A stretch of 64,000 nt of DNA, taken from positions 1 to 64,000 of the forward strand of contig JASLQF010000037.1 of the NCBI GenBank assembly GCA_030744625.1. Reading direction: 5' to 3'. The DNA comes from Rhodospirillales bacterium. Its GTDB lineage: Bacteria; Pseudomonadota; Alphaproteobacteria; Rhodospirillales; JASLQF01. Below the pieces are notes generated by a model, which made no database searches, was not told where the DNA came from, and was given only the letters and a program-made list of their open reading frames with translations. How positions within the stretch are numbered: position 1 is the stretch's first letter; the number at the start of each line of letters is the position of its first letter. A program made the translations under genes and the position numbers. Below, in pieces: positions 51,784 through 59,978 of this stretch.

Positions 51784-52572
51784 CTAGCTGCCCGACGGCC
51801 CGACGCGTCCGACGGCGGGAAGCTTCAGCGCAAAATTCATGGGATCGATACCGAAGGTGAGCCCGAGCAGGTTGATTTCCAAGCCCTCCTCGGCCCCCAC
51901 CAGCACGCCGAAAAGCCCGAAAAGAGAAAACTGGTATCCGGTGCCACTTGGAGCGCGCGCGAACAGGTCGCCGTTCGGCAGGTAGTCCTTGCCGATGGCG
52001 GTGGGCGGCAGGTCGAGCCTGAGCTCGGGCACACGGCGGGCGACGAAGGCGGTGAAGGTGTTGGAATTGGGGCCCGGCCACACGCGGTATTCGTGGGCGT
52101 GGGGATAGTCGCGGGCGGCGCCGTCGATGTCCTTTATGACTTCGTCGATGCCCCCGCCCCTGAGATCGACGATGATCTCCGGTTCCGCCCCGAACCAGCG
52201 CCCGTCCGGCGCGCGGCCATTGATGGAAAGCACCGACATCCCGTGGTAGGCGCGCCAACCGATCACCTCGTAGACGGTAAAGGTAGGAGCGCCCGTCGGC
52301 TTCACGGCGATCCAGCTGTGCACGCCAAAGGCGCCGCGCCACGACCAGGCCCGCGCCACGTACACCTGCACGACGGCTTCCCTTATGGTCGCCGGATCGG
52401 GCGCGATGCCGGCGGATTCACGGCTCGCCGTGCGCCAATCACCGGCCATGACCACGCCCGCGTAATAGGCGAGCCCCCCGGCAATAAGCAATAATGCCGC
52501 GACCGTTCCCGTTATCCATTTCAACACTCGCATTCGAAGCCGTAATTTAAGGTTGACGCGGCCCCTCGCCAA
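51784..52572 (-). CDS. DUF3750 domain protein, membrane-anchored
   Basis: A 262-residue protein with one N-terminal membrane helix (WITGTVAALLLIAGGLAYYAG) and a DUF3750 domain recognised by AWSWRGAFGVHSWIAVKP, WRAYHGMSVL and YRVWPGPNSNTFTAFVARR. The last segment with conserved histidine, cysteine-free aromatic motifs and LDLPPTAIGKDYL suggests an extracytoplasmic catalytic or binding fold; the function is not known. The start could be the ATG at 52572 or a later one (codon 14). Confidence 0.87.
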   Translation of the reverse strand: MARGRVNLKLRLRMRVLKWITGTVAALLLIAGGLAYYAGVVMAGDWRTASRESAGIAPDPATIREAVVQVYVARAWSWRGAFGVHSWIAVKPTGAPTFTVYEVIGWRAYHGMSVLSINGRAPDGRWFGAEPEIIVDLRGGGIDEVIKDIDGAARDYPHAHEYRVWPGPNSNTFTAFVARRVPELRLDLPPTAIGKDYLPNGDLFARAPSGTGYQFSLFGLFGVLVGAEEGLEINLLGLTFGIDPMNFALKLPAVGRVGPSGS

Positions 52573-52590
52573 GGGGCGGCGGGTTCACGA

Positions 52591-52767
52591 TTAGGTCAGC
52601 GACCTCATCTCCCGACCATGCGCCGGCAAAAGGGCGGGATCATTGCCGGTAGCATGATTATGGGGGTCGCGCCACGGCAAAAGATCGAAAATGTCGGAAT
52701 AGACGCCGCCCGACGGCACCCGCCACGAAACCGCCGCCGACGAGGACGCCGTGCCAGCCGTGTCCAT
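52591..52767 (-). CDS. possible small protein of 58 residues
   Basis: A short minus-strand frame from ATG at 52767 with a consensus GGAGG seven bases upstream. The product has no signal or membrane helix and resembles nothing I know; it is rich in S, A, D, P and H (SDIFDLLPWRDPHNHATGND). It lies directly upstream of the DUF3750 gene (18 bases) and downstream of a TATAAT on the minus strand at 52826-52831. The ribosome site is the main support. Confidence 0.35.
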   Translation of the reverse strand: MDTAGTASSSAAVSWRVPSGGVYSDIFDLLPWRDPHNHATGNDPALLPAHGREMRSLT

Positions 52768-52813
52768 GGCGGCGCCTCCAGACAAAAGAAAATCGTCGCG
52801 CGTGGTTTCGTAA

Positions 52814-52891
52814 ACGTATAGAATCATTATATAAAATTAAAAACTAGGGATATCTGGCCGTTTGACGCCCAATCGGACCACGTATAGAATC
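52814..52891. repeat. pair of direct repeats ACGTATAGAATC in front of tolC
   Basis: Twelve identical bases at 52814-52825 and 52880-52891, 66 bases apart, in the AT-rich region between the minus-strand genes and tolC. The second copy sits inside CCACG-N8-CGTGG. Spacing of about six helical turns and location suggest two operator sites for a regulator acting on the divergent promoters. Confidence 0.55.
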
Positions 52892-52941
52892 GTGGGATCC
52901 GAGAGACGCATGGCGCGTCCTGACGCGACACGGTTAAGCGA

Positions 52942-54282
52942 ATGTCTGGAGGAAAACATACTTTGAGGTTCGGGCGTATAAGCTTTGCGGGAGTGGCGAT
53001 GGCGGCCGTTGTTTGCGCCGCCTCTCCGTCGTTTGGCCGGTCTCTCGAAAAAGAGCTGGCCGGCTTGCTTCTCGATCATCCGCAAATCAATGCCAGCCAA
53101 AAGGCGGTCGAAACGTCGCGCGCCCAGATCAAGCAGGCACTCGCCGAGTTCCTTCCGCGGGTGGGCATGTCCTCCAGTATCGGCCCCGAGATCACGGACG
53201 GCCCCTCTCAGAGAAACCGCGGACTGGACCGGGGCGCCATCGCGCAAACAGGCATTTCGACATCGGTCACCGTCACGCAGGGCCTTTTCAGCGGCTATTC
53301 CACGGCCTCCTTGGTCAGAACGGCACGCCTCAACAAGTGGCTCTCCTTGATGACCCTGGATGGGACGCGCCAGGGGGTGCTTCTCGAGGGTATCAACTCC
53401 TACATCAACGTTCTCCGGCAAAAGCGCCTCATCGAGTTGGCGCGGCTCAACGAAACCAACATCCAGAACCAGCTCAACCTCGAGGACGAACGGGTGCAGC
53501 GCGGCTCCGGCATTGCCGTCGACATTCTGCAAGCCAAGTCGCGGCTGCAACTGGCCAAGGAACGCCGCATCAATTTCGAGGGCGGCCTCAAGGACGCCGT
53601 CAGCACGTATATCCAGGTGTTCGATCACCCGCCCGGTCTTTCGGAGATGTTGGATCCCATACCGCCGGTGGGGATTCTGCCGACAAGCGTCGAAGAGGCC
53701 CTGGAAACAGCGCTGAAGAACAACCCGGCGTTGGGCAGTGCCTCCGCGACCAGCGAGGTGGCCAGGGAACGCAGGCGATCGGTGATGGCCCAATACTTTC
53801 CGACGGTCGATCTGGTCACCACTTGGACATATGAGAAGAACAAGGCGGCGGTTATCGGAACGAGCCGAGAGTATTCGATGCTCCTGCAAGTCAACTGGGA
53901 TCTGTTCACCGGCTTGTCGACGAGGGAAACCCTGGCCCAGGTGGCCTTCGATTACGGGGCGAGCAAGGACAACCACCGCTTCATCGCCCGGCGCGTCATC
54001 GAGCAGACGAAACTTTCCTGGCAGGGCCTTCTGACCGTCAGCAATCGGCTGGAGCTGTTGGAGAACGCCGTGAACATCGCCGCCGCGGTGTTCGAATCCC
54101 GAAGGAAGTTGCGGGAAGCGGGGAAGGAAACCGTGATCAACGTGCTCGACGCCGAAAGCGAAATCTTCAATGCCCAGACCAGCTATACCTCCGCCTCCTA
54201 CGACCGCCGTCTCTCCGTTTACCAAATCCTTCTGGCGCTCGGCCAGTTGACGACTGAGCATCTCAAGTTGAATGTGGAATAA
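52942..54282 (+). CDS. TolC-family outer membrane efflux/secretion protein
   Basis: A 446-residue outer-membrane channel subunit with a signal peptide (cleavage near SFG-RS, residue ~32) and two repeats of the TolC helical/beta unit (LFSGYSTASLVRTARLNKW in the first, LFTGLSTRETLAQVAFDYGA in the second). It should form a trimer spanning outer membrane and periplasm for a type I secretion or RND system whose other parts are not in the window. The ATG at 52942 precedes GGAGGA at 52948-52953; a TTG at 52963, nine bases after that site, is a good alternative start (MRFGRISFAG). Confidence 0.92.
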   Translation: MSGGKHTLRFGRISFAGVAMAAVVCAASPSFGRSLEKELAGLLLDHPQINASQKAVETSRAQIKQALAEFLPRVGMSSSIGPEITDGPSQRNRGLDRGAIAQTGISTSVTVTQGLFSGYSTASLVRTARLNKWLSLMTLDGTRQGVLLEGINSYINVLRQKRLIELARLNETNIQNQLNLEDERVQRGSGIAVDILQAKSRLQLAKERRINFEGGLKDAVSTYIQVFDHPPGLSEMLDPIPPVGILPTSVEEALETALKNNPALGSASATSEVARERRRSVMAQYFPTVDLVTTWTYEKNKAAVIGTSREYSMLLQVNWDLFTGLSTRETLAQVAFDYGASKDNHRFIARRVIEQTKLSWQGLLTVSNRLELLENAVNIAAAVFESRRKLREAGKETVINVLDAESEIFNAQTSYTSASYDRRLSVYQILLALGQLTTEHLKLNVE

Positions 54283-54419
54283 GCGGGCGCCGGAGCGCGC
54301 CGCCACGGCCATGGCATTCACGTCGGGCCACAGCGGGCACCGGGCATCACATCCGGATCGGAGGCCCACGGAGCCGCCGCGGTTGAAGCAATGACGATTT
54401 CCATCCCGGACGCGATATC

Positions 54420-55943
54420 ATGAACGTCGGCAACTTATTCAAGGATTCGGTGAAGCTCAGGCCGGACCGGGTGGCGCTGATTCAAGAGGATCGGCGGTTA
54501 ACCTACGGCGAGCTCGATACCCGCACCAACCAGGTGGCGAACGGCCTGAGGGACCTGGGGGTGAAGCGGGGGGACACGGTCGGCGTCCTCGTGAAGAACG
54601 ATATTCGCTTCGTCGAGTGCATGTTCGGGGCGCTCAGGCTGGGCGCCGTCGTTACCCCCGTAACCACGCGTGCCCATTACGACACGCTGGTACACATCAT
54701 GGAAGACAGCGAGACCAAGGTGCTGATCGCGTCGCCCCATTTCGCCGAGGAAGCGGCGCGGCTCGAGACCGGGGTGTCTGGGCTCGGCCACGCCCTGGTC
54801 ATGGACACCGCCACCGACGGCGCCACGGATTACGAGTCCTGGCGCGAAGCAGCGGCGGACACCGACGTGGATACGCCCGTCGACGACGGGGACCTTTGTC
54901 TTCTTCCCTACACGTCGGGCTCGACCGGCCTGCCCAAGGGCGTGCTCCTGCCCCACCAAAATGTCGAATGGTGGACGCGGGCGGTGCGCCGCGCCATGCT
55001 GCTGGGCCCCGAGGATCGCACCCTCCTGGCGATACCGGTATTTCACGCCAACGGCATGTTCATGGCGCTCATGCCCATGCTCGAGTGTGGTGGGTCCCTG
55101 GTTATGCTGCACGACTTCGACGCCAGGGAGGTGATCACCGCACTGAGCCGCGAAAAGTGCACCTACACCACGGGCGTGCCGGCCATGTACAAGCTGCTGC
55201 TGCGCGAGGAGGACTTGATCGCCGAGACCGATTTTTCGTCCCTGCAGTTCGTGCTCTGTGGGTCATCGGAAGTGCCGGAGGAGTTGCTTTCCGAATTCGA
55301 GGCGCGCTTCGGCGCGCCCATGCTCGAAGGCTACGGGTTGACCGAGGGCGGGCCGCTGGTCTGCTACAACCCGCGTTGGGGCATCTCGAAGCACGGCACC
55401 TCGGGTCTGCCCTATCCCGGCATCGAGTTGCGCGTGGTCGATCCCGATGACCCCGCGAAGGACGTGCCCCAGGGCGAAATCGGTGAGCTATTGATGCGCA
55501 GCCCGGCGCCGTCCAAGGGCTACCACAAGCTGCCCCACGTGACCAAGGAGCGCTTCCTCGAGGGAAAATGGCTGAAGACCAACGACTTGGTGCGCGCCGA
55601 CGAACAGGGCTACATCAAGATCGTCGGACGCCAGGACGACATGATCAATTGCGGCGGCGAAAACGTCTATCCCAAGGAAGTCGAGAACGTGCTCATGACC
55701 CACGCCAACGTCGCCGACGTCGCGGTCGTGCCGGTGCCCGACGACATCAAGGGCGAGGTGCCGGTCGCCTTCGCCGTCGAAAAGAATTCGGGGGACACGT
55801 CTCCCGAATCGTTGAAGCAGTACTTCCTGGACAACGGCCCGGCATACGCCCACCCGCGCAAGGTTTTCATCGTCGACGAGCTACCCCTAACCGGCGCCAA
55901 GAAGGTGGACCGTACCCACCTCAAGGAACTGGCACGAGCGTGA
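54420..55943 (+). CDS. acyl-CoA ligase (AMP-forming), class I adenylate-forming family
   Basis: A 507-residue ANL-family enzyme, different from the one at 109-1722. Adenylate motif PYTSGSTGLPKG (~167-178), GYGLTEGGP, the hinge NDLVRADEQGYIKIVGR, NCGGENVYPKEVE and the C-terminal lysine in LTGAKKVDRTHL are present. The substrate is a carboxylate (fatty, aromatic or other); it cannot be named from the sequence. It has an ATG at 54420 without a strong ribosome site. A truncated thioesterase fragment follows two bases past the stop. Confidence 0.92.
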   Translation: MNVGNLFKDSVKLRPDRVALIQEDRRLTYGELDTRTNQVANGLRDLGVKRGDTVGVLVKNDIRFVECMFGALRLGAVVTPVTTRAHYDTLVHIMEDSETKVLIASPHFAEEAARLETGVSGLGHALVMDTATDGATDYESWREAAADTDVDTPVDDGDLCLLPYTSGSTGLPKGVLLPHQNVEWWTRAVRRAMLLGPEDRTLLAIPVFHANGMFMALMPMLECGGSLVMLHDFDAREVITALSREKCTYTTGVPAMYKLLLREEDLIAETDFSSLQFVLCGSSEVPEELLSEFEARFGAPMLEGYGLTEGGPLVCYNPRWGISKHGTSGLPYPGIELRVVDPDDPAKDVPQGEIGELLMRSPAPSKGYHKLPHVTKERFLEGKWLKTNDLVRADEQGYIKIVGRQDDMINCGGENVYPKEVENVLMTHANVADVAVVPVPDDIKGEVPVAFAVEKNSGDTSPESLKQYFLDNGPAYAHPRKVFIVDELPLTGAKKVDRTHLKELARA

Positions 55944-55944
55944 T

Positions 55945-56109
55945 ATGATTGCCCGCGGCGCCGGGCCGGTGACGCTGCGCACCGTCGGAAAAATCGTCAA
56001 GGTTGGACGCATCGCTGGCGTCGCCGACGCCTGGGTGTTCGATCCGGATAACAAACTCTTGGCCAGTCGCCGCGGCGCCTACAGCGCGTCGATGCCGGAG
56101 CACGGGTAG
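55945..56109 (+). pseudogene. 3' fragment of a hotdog-fold (PaaI-type) thioesterase
   Basis: From 55945 a frame of 54 residues runs to a TAG at 56107. Its core, GPVTLRTVGKIVKVGRIAG then VADAWVFDPDNKLLASRRG and AYS, matches the last three beta strands of PaaI/YbgC-like acyl-CoA thioesterases (pattern KIVKxGRxxxxADAxVxDxxGKLLAxGxGxY). A full enzyme needs about 80-90 residues more at the N-terminus; upstream is the intact ligase instead. It appears to be a remnant left by a deletion that joined a ligase to the tail of a thioesterase. It has no ribosome site of its own. Confidence 0.6.
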
Positions 56110-56493
56110 CGGCCTGCCCCGCGCCGGCATCACACCGAGCGCCGGCGGCGCCGGACGCCCAATCGCAGGTAGGTTTGCAAGACGACGGATTCATGGTACT
56201 GACGCGAAACTAAGTGCCGACCTCGGCGATTTTGGGGGACCCGAGCCTGCCATCCGCCACTCGACGGTTCGGGCCAATCGCCGGCCAAAAGTTATCTCTT
56301 GCAATGTTGTCATGTTTAGTTTCAATTGCCCGGCACACTAACGCTCATGAAAGGCGATAAAGACCCAGGGAACCTCTGCTAGGTACGCGGCCCCCGACTC
56401 TCGTGGAAGCGTTGGTGTGACGTGCACGGTCGCCTCGGCCGCGCGTTGTCGCTCGGCCCAGCATCCCAGATATAACCGAACTGGACGATTCAG
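56110..56493. other. gene-free interval before dctQ
   Basis: About 380 bases without a convincing gene. GC content drops around 56280-56345 (ATCTCTTGCAATGTTGTCATG), a likely promoter area for the dctQM genes, but I could not fix -35 and -10 boxes. A binding-protein gene, which usually lies here, is absent. Confidence 0.5.
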
Positions 56494-57024
56494 ATGGCAT
56501 TACTGTTGATCATTGAGCGGTTTGTCCGCGTCTTGGGAGCGATTTCCACGGGGCTCCTGCTCATCGTGATCGGGAGCATGATGTACGAAGTGGTCTCCCG
56601 TTATGTCTTCAACGCGCCCAACCTCTGGGCCTTTGATATCCCATGGATGGTTGCCGGTGGATGTTTCCTGCTGTCGGCGGCGGTCACCCTGCAAGCGGAG
56701 GGCCACGTGCGCATCGATTTCCTTGCCACGATGATGCCCTTGCGCATGCAGCATCTGGCCAACCTTCTGTTTTACTTGGTTATATTTTTGCCGGCGATGA
56801 GCGCCATCATCTTTTTCGCATTCAAATTAACATGGATCGCCTATGTCACGGACGAGTTGGAAGCGCAGAGCGCCTGGCAGCCTTTGATCTGGCCGTTCTA
56901 TTCTGCCATCGCGATCGGGTTCTCTTCCTTCTGGCTGCAGATTATTGTTTCGATGATCCGCCACGCCATGGGAATGCGCGAACCGGGCTCGGTAGACGCC
57001 CCCGGCCAGGCACCACCTTACTGA
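56494..57024 (+). CDS. TRAP transporter small permease subunit (DctQ)
   Basis: A 176-residue, four-helix membrane protein with the DctQ signature YEVVSRYVFNAPNLWAFDIPW and HVRIDFLATMMPLRMQHL. It packs against DctM to make the TRAP permease. ATG at 56494; ribosome site weak. dctM begins 18 bases after its stop. No binding-protein gene adjoins. Confidence 0.94.
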   Translation: MALLLIIERFVRVLGAISTGLLLIVIGSMMYEVVSRYVFNAPNLWAFDIPWMVAGGCFLLSAAVTLQAEGHVRIDFLATMMPLRMQHLANLLFYLVIFLPAMSAIIFFAFKLTWIAYVTDELEAQSAWQPLIWPFYSAIAIGFSSFWLQIIVSMIRHAMGMREPGSVDAPGQAPPY

Positions 57025-57042
57025 TAGGGACGGGAATTTACG

Positions 57043-58365
57043 ATGGAGATCAACCTCGCCGCGCTTATGTTCCCGGCCCTGTTCGCCCTGATATTTCTGG
57101 GAATCCCGGTTTCTTTCAGCCTGCTTGGCGTTGCCATAGGATTTGGCTTCGCGGCGTTCGGGACCAAGATTGGGCTTCAGAGCTTCCATTTCATCACCAG
57201 GACGTCGTCGGTTTATGTGCTGGCGTCCATACCGCTCTTCATTTTCATGGGCTCGACCATGGAGCGTTCGGGAATCGCCGAACGCCTGTTCCACGCCATG
57301 CGTCTTTGGGTGGGCCGCTTCCCGGGCGGCCTGGCGATCGCCACCATCGCCATTTGCGCAATCTTCGCGGCGGGCACGGGCATCGTCGGCGCCGTCGAGG
57401 TCATGGTCGGGTTGATGGCCATACCGGCGATGATGAAGTACGGCTACGATCGCGGCCTGATCGCCGGCACCATCTGTGCCGGCGGCTCCCTGGGCACCAT
57501 GATTCCGCCGTCGATCGTCGTCGTCATCTACGCGACGATCGCGCAGATTTCCATCGGAAAGCTCTTCGCCGGCGTCCTCTTTCCAGGCGGCATGATGGTG
57601 CTGTTTTTTCTCCTCTATCTAATCTTGCGTTGCTGGTTTCGCCCGCAGGATGGCCCGCCCATGGAGCGCGAAGAGTTCGAACAGGTCAAATTTGGCGAGT
57701 TGATGTGGCTCACGTTCACGGCGCTGATTCCGCCCATCGCGCTCGTCGTGACCGTGGTTGGCTCGATCCTCGCCGGGGTCGCCGCCGTCACCGAAGCCGC
57801 CGCGGTGGGCGCCGCGGGTGCCTTGTTGCTGTCCGTCATCTATCGCCGATTTTCCTTGGAGATGTTGTGGGACTCGCTGAAGAAATCGATCGTCATCAAC
57901 GCCATGGTCATGCTCATCATCCTCGGCGGCACCATGTTCACCACCATCTTCCGCATGCACGGCGGCGGCGAGCTGGTCGAGGCGATCATCGAATACCTCG
58001 ACCTGTCACCCCATGGAATGGCCGGTCTTTTCCTGGCCATCATTTTCATGCTTGGAATCGTCCTGGACTGGGTGTCGATCGTCCTCATCGTGGTCCCCAT
58101 CTTTTCGCCACTGCTCGACGCTGCGGGGATCGATCCGGTGTGGTTCGCCGTCATGGCGATCATCATGATCCAGACCTCCTACCTGACCCCACCCATGGCG
58201 CCATCCATTTTCTACCTGAAAGGCATCGCGCCACCGGAGATGACATACAAGGACATGTATTTGGGCGTGATGCCGTTCGTCCTGCTGCAGCTCCTTGTGC
58301 TGGTGGTTATCGCCCTTTATCCGCCGACGGCGACCTATCTCCCGGAATTCTTCCTCGGGAATTGA
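57043..58365 (+). CDS. TRAP transporter large permease subunit (DctM)
   Basis: A 440-residue, roughly twelve-helix ion/solute symporter subunit. DctM marks include GTGIVGAVEVMVGLMAIPAM, GGSLGTMIPPSIVVVIYATI and LGIVLDWVSIVLIVVPIF, with a final MIQTSYLTPPMAPSIFYLKG. With DctQ it would take up an organic acid delivered by a DctP protein encoded elsewhere; the solitary DctP gene at 4502-5653 is the only candidate seen. The start is preceded by GGGACGGGAATTTACG. Confidence 0.95.
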   Translation: MEINLAALMFPALFALIFLGIPVSFSLLGVAIGFGFAAFGTKIGLQSFHFITRTSSVYVLASIPLFIFMGSTMERSGIAERLFHAMRLWVGRFPGGLAIATIAICAIFAAGTGIVGAVEVMVGLMAIPAMMKYGYDRGLIAGTICAGGSLGTMIPPSIVVVIYATIAQISIGKLFAGVLFPGGMMVLFFLLYLILRCWFRPQDGPPMEREEFEQVKFGELMWLTFTALIPPIALVVTVVGSILAGVAAVTEAAAVGAAGALLLSVIYRRFSLEMLWDSLKKSIVINAMVMLIILGGTMFTTIFRMHGGGELVEAIIEYLDLSPHGMAGLFLAIIFMLGIVLDWVSIVLIVVPIFSPLLDAAGIDPVWFAVMAIIMIQTSYLTPPMAPSIFYLKGIAPPEMTYKDMYLGVMPFVLLQLLVLVVIALYPPTATYLPEFFLGN

Positions 58366-58392
58366 CGGGGCGGGCGTCGGCATCCGCCCCGT
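58365..58392 (+). terminator. hairpin after dctM
   Basis: A perfect nine-base inverted repeat ACGGGGCGG / CCGCCCCGT with a ten-base loop, starting at the last base of the dctM stop codon. A second, overlapping stem (GTCGGC at 58376-58381 with GCCGAC at 58395-58400) could compete with it. No T tract follows, so termination may need Rho. Confidence 0.5.
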
Positions 58393-58493
58393 TCGCCGAC
58401 CATACAATTTGAAAAACATTTGGCGGTGTTCCCGCCGACTGGTATCTTGCGTCGCCAAGCACTCCCTGCTCCCGCCATGGGTAGGCTTGGCGC

Positions 58494-59948
58494 ATGAACA
58501 TATTCCTCGACCGCACATCGCCGGTGGCGCTGCGTGACCAGATCGTCGCCTATTTCGAGACCCAGATAAGTCTCGGGGTCTTTCCGGGCGGCATGCGCCT
58601 GCCCTCGGTGCGCACGCTGGCCAGCCAGATACGCGTCAATCCCTCAACGGTCCGCGAAGCGTACGCCGAGCTCGCCTGCCGCGACATGGTCGAGGGACAG
58701 GGTGGGCGCGGCACCTTCGTCCGCATGGGCCATGGTCCGGCCGCGCCGCTCACCATCGATCTGGACGTGGCCCGCGAAGACCCGCACCGGTCCATCGTCT
58801 ACACCACCATGGTGGCGCCCGGGCGCACCGATATCCTGTCTCTCGATCAGCAGGTGCCGGCGCCCCATCTTCTGCCGTTCGTCGATCTTGACCTGGCCAC
58901 CCGCCACATTTGGAACCCCAACAACCAGGCGCTTCACCATTTCGGCGATCCGCAGGGCCTTTTCGACCTGCGCGAGCGCCTGGCCCACCTCGTTGCCTGG
59001 CGCGGTGTGACCCGGGTACGCGCCGACGACCTTCTGGTCACCAGCGGCGTCGTGCAGGGGCTCTTCCTTTGCCTCAGCCTATTGTGCCGCAAGGGTGATG
59101 GGGTGATTGTCGAATCACCGACCTGGGGCGTCGCCCTGTCCATGTTGGACCACCTGGGGCTGGTGGCGCGGCCGGTGCCGTTGACGCCCGAGGGAATGGA
59201 CATCGACGAAGTCGACCGCATCCTCGAACGCCGACGGGCGCGGGCCATTTTCACGGTGCCTTGCGGCCACAACCCGACGGGCGTCTCCAGTTCCGTGGAG
59301 CAGCGGACGGCGCTCCTCGATGTCGCACGTCGCCACGGCGTCCCCATCATCGAGGATGACATCTATGGCCTGCTCGGCCTGAGCGGGGAGGAGGCACCGT
59401 CGCTCCTCGCCCTCGACGACGAACGGGCCATCGTCTTCTCTTTGACCGGCGTCAGCAAATCCCTCGGACCGGCGTTCCGCCTGGGATGGATGGTGCCGCC
59501 GCCGCGCTTTCTCGACCGCTTCATCGCCACCAAGCAAAATCTGGACCTGCACACCAACCACATCGTGCAGTACATACTGGAGAGGTACCTGTCCCTGGAC
59601 CGCTTCGACGCCCATCTGCGGCGCACGCGCGGCGCCTACAAGGAAATGCGGGACGCCCGCATCGGCGCCGTGCGCGACGTGCTCGGCGATCGGGCCGAGG
59701 TCCATGAACCGGCCGGCGGCTTCGCGCTGTGGGTGCGCCTCAACGGCGGGATGCCGGCCCGCGAGATCGTCTCCCGCTCCTTGCGCGATGGCGTCTACGC
59801 GACGCCCGGCGCTTGCTTCTTCCCGGTGGACAAGGAGGAGGAAGGCGACCGATTCCTGCGCCTCTCCTTCACCTTGCCGGAGGAGGGCCAGTTCCTCTCT
59901 GGATTGCGGGTGCTGGCCAAGGCCATGCGATCCGCCGCGGCCGCCTGA
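58494..59948 (+). CDS. MocR-type regulator (GntR HTH fused to aminotransferase domain)
   Basis: A 484-residue protein: a GntR-type winged helix at residues ~1-75 (MRLPSVRTLASQIRVNPSTVREAYAEL) joined to an aspartate-aminotransferase-like domain (~120-475) with the PLP lysine in SLTGVSKSLGPAFRLGW and HNPTGVSSS. MocR proteins bind PLP and often control B6 or amino-acid genes. The target may be the converging iorAB pair or the upstream dctQM; neither is proven. ATG at 58494 is 128 bases past dctM. Confidence 0.93.
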   Translation: MNIFLDRTSPVALRDQIVAYFETQISLGVFPGGMRLPSVRTLASQIRVNPSTVREAYAELACRDMVEGQGGRGTFVRMGHGPAAPLTIDLDVAREDPHRSIVYTTMVAPGRTDILSLDQQVPAPHLLPFVDLDLATRHIWNPNNQALHHFGDPQGLFDLRERLAHLVAWRGVTRVRADDLLVTSGVVQGLFLCLSLLCRKGDGVIVESPTWGVALSMLDHLGLVARPVPLTPEGMDIDEVDRILERRRARAIFTVPCGHNPTGVSSSVEQRTALLDVARRHGVPIIEDDIYGLLGLSGEEAPSLLALDDERAIVFSLTGVSKSLGPAFRLGWMVPPPRFLDRFIATKQNLDLHTNHIVQYILERYLSLDRFDAHLRRTRGAYKEMRDARIGAVRDVLGDRAEVHEPAGGFALWVRLNGGMPAREIVSRSLRDGVYATPGACFFPVDKEEEGDRFLRLSFTLPEEGQFLSGLRVLAKAMRSAAAA

Positions 59949-59978
59949 CTTCCGGCGGTCGGGTTCCCGGCGGCCTTC

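Noticed and set aside
56003-56341. 112-codon plus-strand frame downstream of the second acyl-CoA ligase
   Set aside because: It overlaps the thioesterase remnant in another frame and its product is a mix of R/P/S/T without any motif; no ribosome site.
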